From Pampus argenteus (Eukaryota > Chordata > Actinopteri > Scombriformes > Stromateidae), in assembly GCA_036937835.1 (NCBI GenBank), contig CM072879.1, forward strand, positions 1,486,001 to 1,550,000: DNA of 64,000 nt. Direction: 5' to 3'. Below are positions 10,748-24,000 of this stretch, in pieces. The position numbers and the translations under genes are program-made. The notes below the pieces were generated by a model. That model was not told the DNA's origin. It did not search any database and worked only from the letters and a program-made list of their open reading frames with translations. Position 1 is the stretch's first letter, and each line of letters opens with the position of its first letter.

Positions 10748-12943
10748 TTGTTGATGGCAAACATGGTTTTGATTGAAAATATTGCTCCTTGTTTAAGAAA
10801 AACTGTAGTTGTCAGTTTTGGCCTGAGAGAAAGCTATTTTTACAAATGTTACATTAAAAGCTGCAGGAAGCTCTCAGAGGTGAGTTTTTTGGTCCTAATC
10901 ATTAGAAATCAGTTACTTGTTGATGGCAAACATGGTTTTCATTGAAAATATTGCTCCTTGTTTAAGAAAAACTGTAGTTGTCAGTTTTGGCCTGAGAGAA
11001 AGCTATTTTTACAAATGTTACATTAAAAGCTGCAGGAAGCTCTCAGAAGTGAGTTTTTTGGTCCTAATCATTAGAAATCAGTTACTTGTTGATGGCAAAC
11101 ATGGTTTTCATTGAAAATATTGATCCTTGTTTAAGAAAAACTGTAGTTGTCAGTTTTGGCCTGAGAGAAAGCTATTTTTACAAATGTTACAGTAAAAGCT
11201 GCAGGAAGCTCTCAGAAGTGAGTTTTTTGGTCCTAATCATTAGAAATCAGTTACTTGTTGATGGCAAACATGGTTTTCATTGAAAATATTGCTCCTTGTT
11301 TAAGAAAAACTGTAGTTGTCAGTTTTGGCCTGAGAGAAAGCTATTTTTACAAATGTTACAGTAAAAGCTGCAGGAAGCTCTCAGAAGTGAGTTTTTTGGT
11401 CCTAATCATTAGAAATCAGTTACTTGTTGATGGAAAACATGGTTTTGATTGAAAATATTGATCCTTGTTTAAGAAAAACTGTAGTTGTCAGTTTTGGCCT
11501 GAGAGAAAGCTATTTTTTACAAATGTTACAGTAAAAGCTGCAGGAAGCTCTCAGAAGTGAGTTTTTTGGTCCTAATCATTAGAAATCAGTTACTTGTTGA
11601 TGGCAAACATGGTTTTGTTGAAAATATTGATCCTTGTTTAAGAAAAACTGTAGTTGTCAGTTTTGGCCTGAGAGAAAGCTATTTTTACAAATGTTACAGT
11701 AAAAGCTGCAGGAAGCTCTCAGAAGTGAGTTTTTTGGTCCTAATCATTAGAAATCAGTTACTTGTTAATGGCAAACATGGTTTTGATTGAAAATATTGCT
11801 CCTTGTTTAAGAAAAACTGTAGTTGTCAGTTTTGGCCTGAGAGAAAGCTATTTTTACAAATGTTACAGTAAAAGCTGCAGGAAGCTCTCAGAAGTGAGTT
11901 TTTTGGTCCTAATCATTAGAAATCAGTTACTTGTTGATGGCAAACATGGTTTTGTTGAAAATATTGATCCTTGTTTAAGAAAAACTGTAGTTGTCAGTTT
12001 TGGCCTGAGAGAAAGCTATTTTTACAAATGTTACAGTAAAAGCTGCAGGAAGCTCTCAGAAGTGAGTTTTTTGGTCCTAATCATTAGAAATCAGTTACTT
12101 GTTGATGGCAAACATGGTTTTCATTGAAAATATTGCTCCTTGTTTAAGAAAAACTGTAGTTGTCAGTTTTGGCCTGAGAGAAAGCTATTTTTACAAATGT
12201 TACAGTAAAAGCTGCAGGAAGCTCTCAGAAATGAGTTTTTTGGTCCTAATCATTAGAAATCAGTTACTTGTTGATGGCAAACATGGTTTTGATTGAAAAT
12301 ATTGCTCCTTGTTTAAAAAAAACTGTAGTTGTCAGTTTTGGCCTGAGACAAAGCTATTTTTACAAATGTTACAGTAAAAGCTGCAGGAAGCTCTCAGAAG
12401 TGAGTTTTTTGGTCCTAATCATTAGAAATCAGTTACTTGTTGATGGCAAACATGGTTTTGATTGAAAATATTGCTCCTTGTTTAAGAAAAACTGTAGTTG
12501 TCAGTTTTGGCCTGAGAGAAAGCTATTTTTACAAATGTTACAGTAAAAGCTGCAGGAAGCTCTCAGAAGTGAGTTTTTTGGTCCTAATCATTAGAAATCA
12601 GTTACTTGTTGATGGCAAACATGGTTTTGATTGAAAATATTGCTCCTTGTTTAAGAAAAACTGTAGTTGTCAGTTTTGGCCTAAGAGAAAGCTATTTTTA
12701 CAAATATTACAGTAAAAGCTGCAGGAAGCTCTCAGAAGTGAGTTTTTTGGTCCTAATCATTAGAAATCAGTTACTTGTTGATGGCAAACATGGTTTTCAT
12801 TGAAAATATTGCTCCTTGTTTAAGAAAAACTGTAGTTGTCAGTTTTGGCCTGAGAGAAAGCTATTTTTACAAATGTTACAGTAAAAGCTGCAGGAAGCTC
12901 TCAGAAGTGAGTTTTTTGGTCCTAATCATTAGAAATCAGTTAC
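10748..12943 (+). repeat. Duplicate of the last 13 monomers of HOR-A (7030-9225)
   Basis: The 2196 bp matches 7030-9225 at a constant offset of 3718 and shares its marker monomers (170-bp monomer at 11424, GTTG monomers, TTTAAAAAAAACTG monomer, AAATATTAC monomer). A few single-base differences are visible, such as CAGAGGTGAG at 10875 in place of CAGAAGTGAG, and CTAATCATT near 12077 where HOR-A has CTGATCATT. Confidence 0.9.
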
Positions 12944-14126
12944 TTGTTGATGGCAAACATGGTTTTGATTGTAAATATTGCTCCTTGTTTAAGAAAAACT
13001 GTAGTTGTCAGTTTTGGCCTGAGACAAAGCTATTTTTACAAATGTTACAGTAAAAGCTGCAGGAAGCTCTCAGAACTGAGTTTTTTGGTCCTAATCATTA
13101 GAAATCAGTTACTTGTTGATGGCAAACATGGTTTTGATTGAAAATATTGCTCCTTGTTTAAGAAAAACTGTAGTTGTCAGTTTTGGCCTGAGACAAAGCT
13201 ATTTTTACAAATGTTACAGTAAAAGCTGCAGGAAGCTCTCAGAAGTGAGTTTTTTGGTCCTAATCATTAGAAATCAGTTACTTGTTGATGGCAAACATGG
13301 TTTTGATTGAAAATATTGCTCCTTGTTTAAGAAAAACTGTAGTTGTCAGTTTTGGCCTAAGAGAAAGCTATTTTTACAAATATTACAGTAAAAGCAGCAG
13401 GAAGCTCTCAGAAGTGAGTTTTTTGGTCCTAATCATTAGAAATCAGTTACTTGTTGATGGCAAACATGGTTTTGATTGAAAATATTGCTCCTTGTTTAAG
13501 AAAAACTGTAGTTGTCAGTTTTGGCCTGAGAGAAAGCTATTTTTACAAATGTTACATTAAAAGCTGCAGGAAGCTCTCAGAAGTGAGTTTTTTGGTCCTA
13601 ATCATTAGAAATCAGTTACTTGTTGATGGCAAACATGGTTTTCATTGAAAATATTGCTCCTTGTTTAAGAAAAACTGTAGTTGTCAGTTTTGGCCTGAGA
13701 GAAAGCTATTTTTACAAATGTTACATTAAAAGCTGCAGGAAGCTCTCAGAAGTGAGTTTTTTGGTCCTAATCATTAGAAATCAGTTACTTGTTGATGGCA
13801 AACATGGTTTTCATTGAAAATATTGATCCTTGTTTAAGAAAAACTGTAGTTGTCAGTTTTGGCCTGAGAGAAAGCTATTTTTACAAATGTTACAGTAAAA
13901 GCTGCAGGAAGCTCTCAGAAGTGAGTTTTTTGGTCCTAATCATTAGAAATCAGTTACTTGTTGATGGCAAACATGGTTTTCATTGAAAATATTGCTCCTT
14001 GTTTAAGAAAAACTGTAGTTGTCAGTTTTGGCCTGAGAGAAAGCTATTTTTACAAATGTTACAGTAAAAGCTGCAGGAAGCTCTCAGAAGTGAGTTTTTT
14101 GGTCCTAATCATTAGAAATCAGTTAC
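12944..14126 (+). repeat. Duplicate of 9396-10578, 7 monomers
   Basis: The 1183-bp stretch follows the order of 9396-10578 at offset 3548, beginning with the GATTGTAAATATTG monomer. The monomer equivalent to 9226 is missing, which is why the offset drops from 3718 by 170 bp at this point. Confidence 0.88.
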
Positions 14127-14800
14127 TTGTTGATGGCAAACATGGTTTTGTTGAAAATATTGATCCTTGTTTAAGAAAAACTGTAGTTGTGAGTTTTGGC
14201 CTGAGAGAAAGCTATTTTTACAAATGTTACAGTAAAAGCTGCAGGAAGCTCTCAGAAGTGAGTTTTTTGGTCCTAATCATTAGAAATCAGTTACTTGTTA
14301 ATGGCAAACATGGTTTTGATTGAAAATATTGCTCCTTGTTTAAGAAAAACTGTAGTTGTCAGTTTTGGCCTGAGAGAAAGCTATTTTTACAAATGTTACA
14401 GTAAAAGCTGCAGGAAGCTCTCAGAAGTGAGTTTTTTGGTCCTAATCATTAGAAATCAGTTACTTGTTGATGGCAAACATGGTTTTGTTGAAAATATTGA
14501 TCCTTGTTTAAGAAAAACTGTAGTTGTCAGTTTTGGCCTGAGAGAAAGCTATTTTTACAAATGTTACAGTAAAAGCTGCAGGAAGCTCTCAGAAGTGAGT
14601 TTTTTGGTCCTAATCATTAGAAATCAGTTACTTGTTGATGGCAAACATGGTTTTGATTGAAAATATTGCTCCTTGTTTAAGAAAAACTGTAGTTGTCAGT
14701 TTTGGCCTGAGACAAAGCTATTTTTACAAATGTTACAGTAAAAGCTGCAGGAAGCTCTCAGAAGTGAGTTTTTTGGTCCTAATCATTAGAAATCAGTTAC
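14127..14800 (+). repeat. Transition segment, 4 monomers
   Basis: Lengths are 168, 169, 168 and 169 bp. The first three correspond to 11594-12098 of the preceding block, with the monomer equivalent to 11424 skipped. A private change, GTTGTGAGTTTTGG, lies near 14186. After 14632 the order switches to the 6-monomer HOR that follows. Confidence 0.75.
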
Positions 14801-15812
14801 TTGTTGATGGCAAACATGGTTTTCATTGAAAATATTGCTCCTTGTTTAAGAAAAACTGTAGTTGTCAGTTTTGGCCTGAGAGAAAGCTATTTTTACAAAT
14901 GTTACAGTAAAAGCTGCAGGAAGCTCTCAGAAGTGAGTTTTTTGGTCCTAATCATTAGAAATCAGTTACTTGTTGATGGCAAACATGGTTTTGATTGAAA
15001 ATATTGCTCCTTGTTTAAGAAAAACTGTAGTTGTCAGTTTTGGCCTGAGAGAAAGCTATTTTTACAAATGTTACAGTAAAAGCTGCAGGAAGCTCTCAGA
15101 AGTGAGTTTTTTGGTCCTAATCATTAGAAATCAGTTACTTGTTGATGGCAAACATGGTTTTGATTGAAAATATTGATCCTTGTTTAAGAAAAACTGTAGT
15201 TGTCAGTTTTGGCCTGAGAGAAAGCTATTTTTACAAATGTTACAGTAAAAGCTGCAGGAAGCTCTCAGAAGTGAGTTTTTTGGTCCTAATCATTAGAAAT
15301 CAGTTACTTGTTGATGGCAAACATGGTTATGTTGAAAATATTGATCCTTGTTTAAGAAAAACTGTAGTTGTCAGTTTTGGCCTGAGAGAAAGCTATTTTT
15401 ACAAATGTTACAGTAAAAGCTGCAGGAAGCTCTCAGAAGTGAGTTTTTTGGTCCTAATCATTAGAAATCAGTTACTTGTTGATGGCAAACATGGTTTTGA
15501 TTGAAAATATTGCTCCTTGTTTAAGAAAAACTGTAGTTGTCAGTTTTGGCCTGAGAGAAAGCTATTTTTACAAATGTTACAGTAAAAGCTGCAGGAAGCT
15601 CTCAGAAGTGAGTTTTTTGGTCCTAATCATTAGAAATCAGTTACTTGTTGATGGCAAACATGGTTTTGTTGAAAATATTGATCCTTGTTTAAGAAAAACT
15701 GTAGTTGTCAGTTTTGGCCTGAGAGAAAGCTATTTTTACAAATGTTACAGTAAAAGCTGCAGGAAGCTCTCAGAAGTGAGTTTTTTGGTCCTAATCATTA
15801 GAAATCAGTTAC
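14801..15812 (+). repeat. 6-monomer HOR (1012 bp), copy 1
   Basis: Starts are at 14801, 14970, 15139, 15308, 15476 and 15645. The types in order are CATTG; GATTG; GATTG with GATCC; GGTTATGTTG (168 bp); GATTG; and GGTTTTGTTG with GATCC (168 bp). Two 168-bp members make the period 1012 bp rather than 1014. Confidence 0.9.
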
Positions 15813-16824
15813 TTGTTGATGGCAAACATGGTTTTCATTGAAAATATTGCTCCTTGTTTAAGAAAAACTGTAGTTGTCAGTTTTGGCCTGAGAGAAAGCT
15901 ATTTTTACAAATGTTACAGTAAAAGCTGCAGGAAGCTCTCAGAAGTGAGTTTTTTGGTCCTAATCATTAGAAATCAGTTACTTGTTGATGGCAAACATGG
16001 TTTTGATTGAAAATATTGCTCCTTGTTTAAGAAAAACTGTAGTTGTCAGTTTTGGCCTGAGAGAAAGCTATTTTTACAAATGTTACAGTAAAAGCTGCAG
16101 GAAGCTCTCAGAAGTGAGTTTTTTGGTCCTAATCATTAGAAATCAGTTACTTGTTGATGGCAAACATGGTTTTGATTGAAAATATTGATCCTTGTTTAAG
16201 AAAAACTGTAGTTGTCAGTTTTGGCCTGAGACAAAGCTATTTTTACAAATGTTACAGTAAAAGCTGCAGGAAGCTCTCAGAAGTGAGTTTTTTGGTCCTA
16301 ATCATTAGAAATCAGTTACTTGTTGATGGCAAACATGGTTATGTTGAAAATATTGATCCTTGTTTAAGAAAAACTGTAGTTGTCAGTTTTGGCCTGAGAG
16401 AAAGCTATTTTTACAAATGTTACAGTAAAAGCTGCAGGAAGCTCTCAGAAGTGAGTTTTTTGGTCCTAATCATTAGAAATCAGTTACTTGTTGATGGCAA
16501 ACATGGTTTTGATTGAAAATATTGCTCCTTGTTTAAGAAAAACTGTAGTTGTCAGTTTTGGCCTGAGAGAAAGCTATTTTTACAAATGTTACAGTAAAAG
16601 CTGCAGGAAGCTCTCAGAAGTGAGTTTTTTGGTCCTAATCATTAGAAATCAGTTACTTGTTGATGGCAAACATGGTTTTGTTGAAAATATTGATCCTTGT
16701 TTAAGAAAAACTGTAGTTGTCAGTTTTGGCCTGAGAGAAAGCTATTTTTACAAATGTTACAGTAAAAGCTGCAGGAAGCTCTCAGAAGTGAGTTTTTTGG
16801 TCCTAATCATTAGAAATCAGTTAC
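15813..16824 (+). repeat. 6-monomer HOR (1012 bp), copy 2
   Basis: Same six types in the same order as the preceding 1012 bp. The third monomer (16151) carries GAGACAAAGC where copy 1 has GAGAGAAAGC. The same GACAA form of this monomer is found in the nested copies further on (19191, 22911), so copy 2 is closer to those than copy 1 is. Confidence 0.9.
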
Positions 16825-17331
16825 TTGTTGATGGCAAACATGGTTTTCATTGAAAATATTGCTCCTTGTTTAAGAAAAACTGTAGTTGTCAGTTTTGGCC
16901 TGAGAGAAAGCTATTTTTACAAATGTTACAGTAAAAGCTGCAGGAAGCTCTCAGAAGTGAGTTTTTTGGTCCTAATCATTAGAAATCAGTTACTTGTTGA
17001 TGGCAAACATGGTTTTGATTGAAAATATTGCTCCTTGTTTAAAAAAAACTGTAGTTGTCAGTTTTGGCCTGAGAGAAAGCTGTTTTTACAAATGTTACAG
17101 TAAAAGCTGCAGGAAGCTCTCAGAAGTGAGTTTTTTGGTCCTAATCATTAGAAATCAGTTACTTGTTGATGGCAAACATGGTTTTCATTGAAAATATTGC
17201 TCCTTGTTTAAGAAAAACTGTAGTTGTCAGTTTTGGCCTGAGAGAAAGCTATTTTTACAAATGTTACAGTAAAAGCTGCAGGAAGCTCTCAGAAGTGAGT
17301 TTTTTGGTCCTAATCATTAGAAATCAGTTAC
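16825..17331 (+). repeat. Link segment, 3 monomers
   Basis: Monomers start at 16825 (CATTG), 16994 (TTTAAAAAAAACTG with GCTGTTTTTAC) and 17163 (CATTG). They repeat the pattern of 16825 followed by the A-rich monomer that opens the next unit at 17332, and look like a local two-monomer duplication. Confidence 0.75.
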
Positions 17332-20300
17332 TTGTTGATGGCAAACATGGTTTTGATTGAAAATATTGCTCCTTGTTTAAAAAAAACTGTAGTTGTCAGT
17401 TTTGGCCTGAGAGAAAGCTGTTTTTACAAATGTTACAGTAAAAGCTGCAGGAAGCTCTCAGAAGTGATGTTTTTGGTCCTAATCATTAGAAATCAGTTAC
17501 TTGTTGATGGCAAACATGGTTTTGATTGAAAATATTGCTCCTTGTTTAAGAAAAACTGTAGTTGTCAGTTTTGGCCTGAGAGAAAGCTATTTTTACAAAT
17601 GTTACAGTAAAAGCTGCAGGAAGCTCTCAGAAGTGAGTTTTTTTGGTCCTAATCATTAGAAATCAGTTACTTGTTGATGGCAAACATGGTTTTGATTGAA
17701 AATATTGCTCCTTGTTTAAGAAAAACTGTAATTGTCAGTTTTGGCCTGAGAGAAAGCTATTTTTACAAATGTTACAGTAAAAGCTGCAGGAAGCTCTCAG
17801 AAGTTTTTTTTTGGGCTCCTAATCATTAGAAATCAGTTACTTGTTGATGGCAAACATGGTTTTGATTGAAAATATTGCTCCTTGTTTAAGAAAAACTGTA
17901 GTTGTCAGTTTTGGCCTGAGACAAAGTTATTTTTACAAATGTTACAGTAAAAGCTGCAGGAAGCTCTCAGAAGTGAGTTTTTTTGGTCCTAATCATTAGA
18001 AATCAGTTACTTGTTGATGGCAAACATGGTTTTGATTGAAAATATTGCTCCTTGTTTAAGAAAAACTGTAGTCGTCAGTTTTGGCCTGAGACAAAGCTAT
18101 TTTTACAAATGTTACAGTAAAAGCTGCAGGAAGCTCTCAGAAGTGAGTTTTTTGCTCCTAATCATTAGAAATCAGTTACCTGTGATGGCAAACATGGTTT
18201 TGATTGAAAATATTGCTCCTTGTTTAAGAAAAACTGTAGTTGTCAGTTTTGGCCTGAGAGAAAGCTATTTTTACAAATGTTACAGTAAAAGCTGCAGGAA
18301 GCTCTCAGAAGTGAGTTTTTTGGTCCTAATCATTAGAAATCAGTTACTTGTTGATGGCAAACATGGTTATGTTGAAAATATTGATCCTTGTTTAAGAAAA
18401 ACTGTAGTTGTCAGTTTTGGCCTGAGAGAAAGCTATTTTTACAAATGTTACAGTAAAAGCTGCAGGAAGCTCTCAGAAGTGAGTTTTTTGGTCCTAATCA
18501 TTAGAAATCAGTTACTTGTTGATGGCAAACATGGTTTTGATTGAAAATATTGCTCCTTGTTTAAGAAAAACTGTAGTTGTCAGTTTTGGCCTGAGAGAAA
18601 GCTATTTTTACAAATGTTACAGTAAAAGCTGCAGGAAGCTCTCAGAAGTGAGTTTTTTGGTCCTAATCATTAGAAATCAGTTACTTGTTGATGGCAAACA
18701 TGGTTTTGTTGAAAATATTGATCCTTGTTTAAGAAAAACTGTAGTTGTCAGTTTTGGCCTGAGAGAAAGCTATTTTTACAAATGTTACAGTAAAAGCTGC
18801 AGGAAGCTCTCAGAAGTGAGTTTTTTGGTCCTAATCATTAGAAATCAGTTACTTGTTGATGGCAAACATGGTTTTCATTGAAAATATTGCTCCTTGTTTA
18901 AGAAAAACTGTAGTTGTCAGTTTTGGCCTGAGAGAAAGCTATTTTTACAAATGTTACAGTAAAAGCTGCAGGAAGCTCTCAGAAGTGAGTTTTTTGGTCC
19001 TAATCATTAGAAATCAGTTACTTGTTGATGGCAAACATGGTTTTGATTGAAAATATTGCTCCTTGTTTAAGAAAAACTGTAGTTGTCAGTTTTGGCCTGA
19101 GAGAAAGCTATTTTTACAAATGTTACAGTAAAAGCTGCAGGAAGCTCTCAGAAGTGAGTTTTTTGGTCCTAATCATTAGAAATCAGTTACTTGTTGATGG
19201 CAAACATGGTTTTGATTGAAAATATTGATCCTTGTTTAAGAAAAACTGTAGTTGTCAGTTTTGGCCTGAGACAAAGCTATTTTTACAAATGTTACAGTAA
19301 AAGCTGCAGGAAGCTCTCAGAAGTGAGTTTTTTGGTCCTAATCATTAGAAATCAGTTACTTGTTGATGGCAAACATGGTTATGTTGAAAATATTGATCCT
19401 TGTTTAAGAAAAACTGTAGTTGTCAGTTTTGGCCTGAGAGAAAGCTATTTTTACAAATGTTACAGTAAAAGCTGCAGGAAGCTCTCAGAAGTGAGTTTTT
19501 TGGTCCTAATCATTAGAAATCAGTTACTTGTTGATGGCAAACATGGTTTTGATTGAAAATATTGCTCCTTGTTTAAGAAAAACTGTAGTTGTCAGTTTTG
19601 GCCTGAGAGAAAGCTATTTTTACAAATGTTACAGTAAAAGCTGCAGGAAGCTCTCAGAAGTGAGTTTTTTGGTCCTAATCATTAGAAATTAGTTACTTGT
19701 TGATGGCAAACATGGTTTTGTTGAAAATATTGATCCTTGTTTAAGAAAAACTGTAGTTGTCAGTTTTGGCCTGAGAGAAAGCTATTTTTACAAATGTTAC
19801 AGTAAAAGCTGCAGGAAGCTCTCAGAAGTGAGTTTTTTGGTCCTAATCATTAGAAATCAGTTACTTGTTGATGGCAAACATGGTTTTCATTGAAAATATT
19901 GCTCCTTGTTTAAGAAAAACTGTAGTTGTCAGTTTTGGCCTGAGAGAAAGCTATTTTTACAAATGTTACAGTAAAAGCTGCAGGAAGCTCTCAGAAGTGA
20001 GTTTTTTGGTCCTAATCATTAGAAATCAGTTACTTGTTGATGGCAAACATGGTTTTGATTGAAAATATTGCTCCTTGTTTAAAAAAAACTGTAGTTGTCA
20101 GTTTTGGCCTGAGAGAAAGCTGTTTTTACAAATGTTACAGTAAAAGCTGCAGGAAGCTCTCAGAAGTGATGTTTTTGGTCCTAATCATTAGAAATCAGTT
20201 ACTTGTTGATGGCAAACATGGTTTTGATTGAAAATATTGCTCCTTGTTTAAGAAAAACTGTAGTTGTCAGTTTTGGCCTGAGAGAAAGCTATTTTTACAA

Positions 20301-21051
20301 ATGTTACAGTAAAAGCTGCAGGAAGCTCTCAGAAGTGAGTTTTTTTGGTCCTAATCATTAGAAATCAGTTACTTGTTTGATGGCAAACATGGTTTTGATT
20401 GAAAATATTGCTCCTTGTTTAAGAAAAACTGTAATTGTCAGTTTTGGCCTGAGAGAAAGCTATTTTTACAAATGTTACAGTAAAAGCTGCAGGAAGCTCT
20501 CAGAAGTTTTTTTTTGGGCTCCTAATCATTAGAAATCAGTTACTTGTTGATGGCAAACATGGTTTTGATTGAAAATATTGCTCCTTGTTTAAGAAAAACT
20601 GTAGTTGTCAGTTTTGGCCTGAGACAAAGTTATTTTTACAAATGTTACAGTAAAAGCTGCAGGAAGCTCTCAGAAGTGAGTTTTTTTGGTCCTAATCATT
20701 AGAAATCAGTTACTTGTTGATGGCAAACATGGTTTTGATTGAAAATATTGCTCCTTGTTTAAGAAAAACTGTAGTCGTCAGTTTTGGCCTGAGAGAAAGC
20801 TATTTTTACAAATGTTACAGTAAAAGCTGCAGGAAGCTCTCAGAAGTGAGTTTTTTGGTCCTAATCATTAGAAATCAGTTACTTGTTGATCGCAAACATG
20901 GTTTTGATTGAAAATATTGATCTTTGTTTAGGAAAAACTGTAGTTGTCAGTTTTGGCCTGAGAGAAAGCTATTTTTACAAATGTTACAGTAAAAGCTGCA
21001 GGAAGCTCTCAGAAGTGAGTTTTTTGGTCCTAATCATTAGAAATCAGTTAC
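17332..21051 (+). repeat. Left HOR-B unit 1: 22 monomers, 3720 bp
   Basis: The unit opens with a monomer carrying TTTAAAAAAAACTG, GCTGTTTTTAC and GTGATGTTTTTGG. It splits into a 16-monomer part (17332-20033, 2702 bp) and a 6-monomer part (20034-21051, 1018 bp) that starts with the same opening monomers. Markers include TGTAATTGTCAG, a long T-run before GGGCTCC (17805-), CTGTAGTCGTCAG (a rare CpG at 18073) and TTACCTGTGATGG, where two bases are lost (18177-). One extra T (CTTGTTTGATGG near 20375) makes this copy 1 bp longer than the next. Confidence 0.9.
18853..19864 (+). repeat. 6-monomer HOR nested in HOR-B unit 1
   Basis: The CATTG, GATTG, GATTG/GATCC/GACAA, GGTTATGTTG, GATTG, GGTTTTGTTG series of 14801-16824 recurs here with the same 1012-bp length. 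It shows that the larger 3.7-kb unit was assembled from an older 6-monomer HOR. Confidence 0.85.
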
Positions 21052-24000
21052 TTGTTGATGGCAAACATGGTTTTGATTGAAAATATTGCTCCTTGTTTAA
21101 AAAAAACTGTAGTTGTCAGTTTTGGCCTGAGAGAAAGCTGTTTTTACAAATGTTACAGTAAAAGCTGCAGGAAGCTCTCAGAAGTGATGTTTTTGGTCCT
21201 AATCATTAGAAATCAGTTACTTGTTGATGGCAAACATGGTTTTGATTGAAAATATTGCTCCTTGTTTAAGAAAAACTGTAGTTGTCAGTTTTGGCCTGAG
21301 AGAAAGCTATTTTTACAAATGTTACAGTAAAAGCTGCAGGAAGCTCTCAGAAGTGAGTTTTTTTGGTCCTAATCATTAGAAATCAGTTACTTGTTGATGG
21401 CAAACATGGTTTTGATTGAAAATATTGCTCCTTGTTTAAGAAAAACTGTAATTGTCAGTTTTGGCCTGAGAGAAAGCTATTTTTACAAATGTTACAGTAA
21501 AAGCTGCAGGAAGCTCTCAGAAGTTTTTTTTTGGGCTCCTAATCATTAGAAATCAGTTACTTGTTGATGGCAAACATGGTTTTGATTGAAAATATTGCTC
21601 CTTGTTTAAGAAAAACTGTAGTTGTCAGTTTTGGCCTGAGACAAAGTTATTTTTACAAATGTTACAGTAAAAGCTGCAGGAAGCTCTCAGAAGTGAGTTT
21701 TTTTGGTCCTAATCATTAGAAATCAGTTACTTGTTGATGGCAAACATGGTTTTGATTGAAAATATTGCTCCTTGTTTAAGAAAAACTGTAGTCGTCAGTT
21801 TTGGCCTGAGACAAAGCTATTTTTACAAATGTTACAGTAAAAGCTGCAGGAAGCTCTCAGAAGTGAGTTTTTTGCTCCTAATCATTAGAAATCAGTTACC
21901 TGTGATGGCAAACATGGTTTTGATTGAAAATATTGCTCCTTGTTTAAGAAAAACTGTAGTTGTCAGTTTTGGCCTGAGAGAAAGCTATTTTTACAAATGT
22001 TACAGTAAAAGCTGCAGGAAGCTCTCAGAAGTGAGTTTTTTGGTCCTAATCATTAGAAATCAGTTACTTGTTGATGGCAAACATGGTTATGTTGAAAATA
22101 TTGATCCTTGTTTAAGAAAAACTGTAGTTGTCAGTTTTGGCCTGAGAGAAAGCTATTTTTACAAATGTTACAGTAAAAGCTGCAGGAAGCTCTCAGAAGT
22201 GAGTTTTTTGGTCCTAATCATTAGAAATCAGTTACTTGTTGATGGCAAACATGGTTTTGATTGAAAATATTGCTCCTTGTTTAAGAAAAACTGTAGTTGT
22301 CAGTTTTGGCCTGAGAGAAAGCTATTTTTACAAATGTTACAGTAAAAGCTGGAGGAAGCTCTCAGAAGTGAGTTTTTTGGTCCTAATCATTAGAAATCAG
22401 TTACTTGTTGATGGCAAACATGGTTTTGTTGAAAATATTGATCCTTGTTTAAGAAAAACTGTAGTTGTCAGTTTTGGCCTGAGAGAAAGCTATTTTTACA
22501 AATGTTACAGTAAAAGCTGCAGGAAGCTCTCAGAAGTGAGTTTTTTGGTCCTAATCATTAGAAATCAGTTACTTGTTGATGGCAAACATGGTTTTCATTG
22601 AAAATATTGCTCCTTGTTTAAGAAAAACTGTAGTTGTCAGTTTTGGCCTGAGAGAAAGCTATTTTTACAAATGTTACAGTAAAAGCTGCAGGAAGCTCTC
22701 AGAAGTGAGTTTTTTGGTCCTAATCATTAGAAATCAGTTACTTGTTGATGGCAAACATGGTTTTGATTGAAAATATTGCTCCTTGTTTAAGAAAAACTGT
22801 AGTTGTCAGTTTTGGCCTGAGAGAAAGCTATTTTTACAAATGTTACAGTAAAAGCTGCAGGAAGCTCTCAGAAGTGAGTTTTTTGGTCCTAATCATTAGA
22901 AATCAGTTACTTGTTGATGGCAAACATGGTTTTGATTGAAAATATTGATCCTTGTTTAAGAAAAACTGTAGTTGTCAGTTTTGGCCTGAGACAAAGCTAT
23001 TTTTACAAATGTTACAGTAAAAGCTGCAGGAAGCTCTCAGAAGTGAGTTTTTTGGTCCTAATCATTAGAAATCAGTTACTTGTTGATGGCAAACATGGTT
23101 ATGTTGAAAATATTGATCCTTGTTTAAGAAAAACTGTAGTTGTCAGTTTTGGCCTGAGAGAAAGCTATTTTTACAAATGTTACAGTAAAAGCTGCAGGAA
23201 GCTCTCAGAAGTGAGTTTTTTGGTCCTAATCATTAGAAATCAGTTACTTGTTGATGGCAAACATGGTTTTGATTGAAAATATTGCTCCTTGTTTAAGAAA
23301 AACTGTAGTTGTCAGTTTTGGCCTGAGAGAAAGCTATTTTTACAAATGTTACAGTAAAAGCTGCAGGAAGCTCTCAGAAGTGAGTTTTTTGGTCCTAATC
23401 ATTAGAAATTAGTTACTTGTTGATGGCAAACATGGTTTTGTTGAAAATATTGATCCTTGTTTAAGAAAAACTGTAGTTGTCAGTTTTGGCCTGAGAGAAA
23501 GCTATTTTTACAAATGTTACAGTAAAAGCTGCAGGAAGCTCTCAGAAGTGAGTTTTTTGGTCCTAATCATTAGAAATCAGTTACTTGTTGATGGCAAACA
23601 TGGTTTTCATTGAAAATATTGCTCCTTGTTTAAGAAAAACTGTAGTTGTCAGTTTTGGCCTGAGAGAAAGCTATTTTTACAAATGTTACAGTAAAAGCTG
23701 CAGGAAGCTCTCAGAAGTGAGTTTTTTGGTCCTAATCATTAGAAATCAGTTACTTGTTGATGGCAAACATGGTTTTGATTGAAAATATTGCTCCTTGTTT
23801 AAAAAAAACTGTAGTTGTCAGTTTTGGCCTGAGAGAAAGCTGTTTTTACAAATGTTACAGTAAAAGCTGCAGGAAGCTCTCAGAAGTGATGTTTTTGGTC
23901 CTAATCATTAGAAATCAGTTACTTGTTGATGGCAAACATGGTTTTGATTGAAAATATTGCTCCTTGTTTAAGAAAAACTGTAGTTGTCAGTTTTGGCCTG

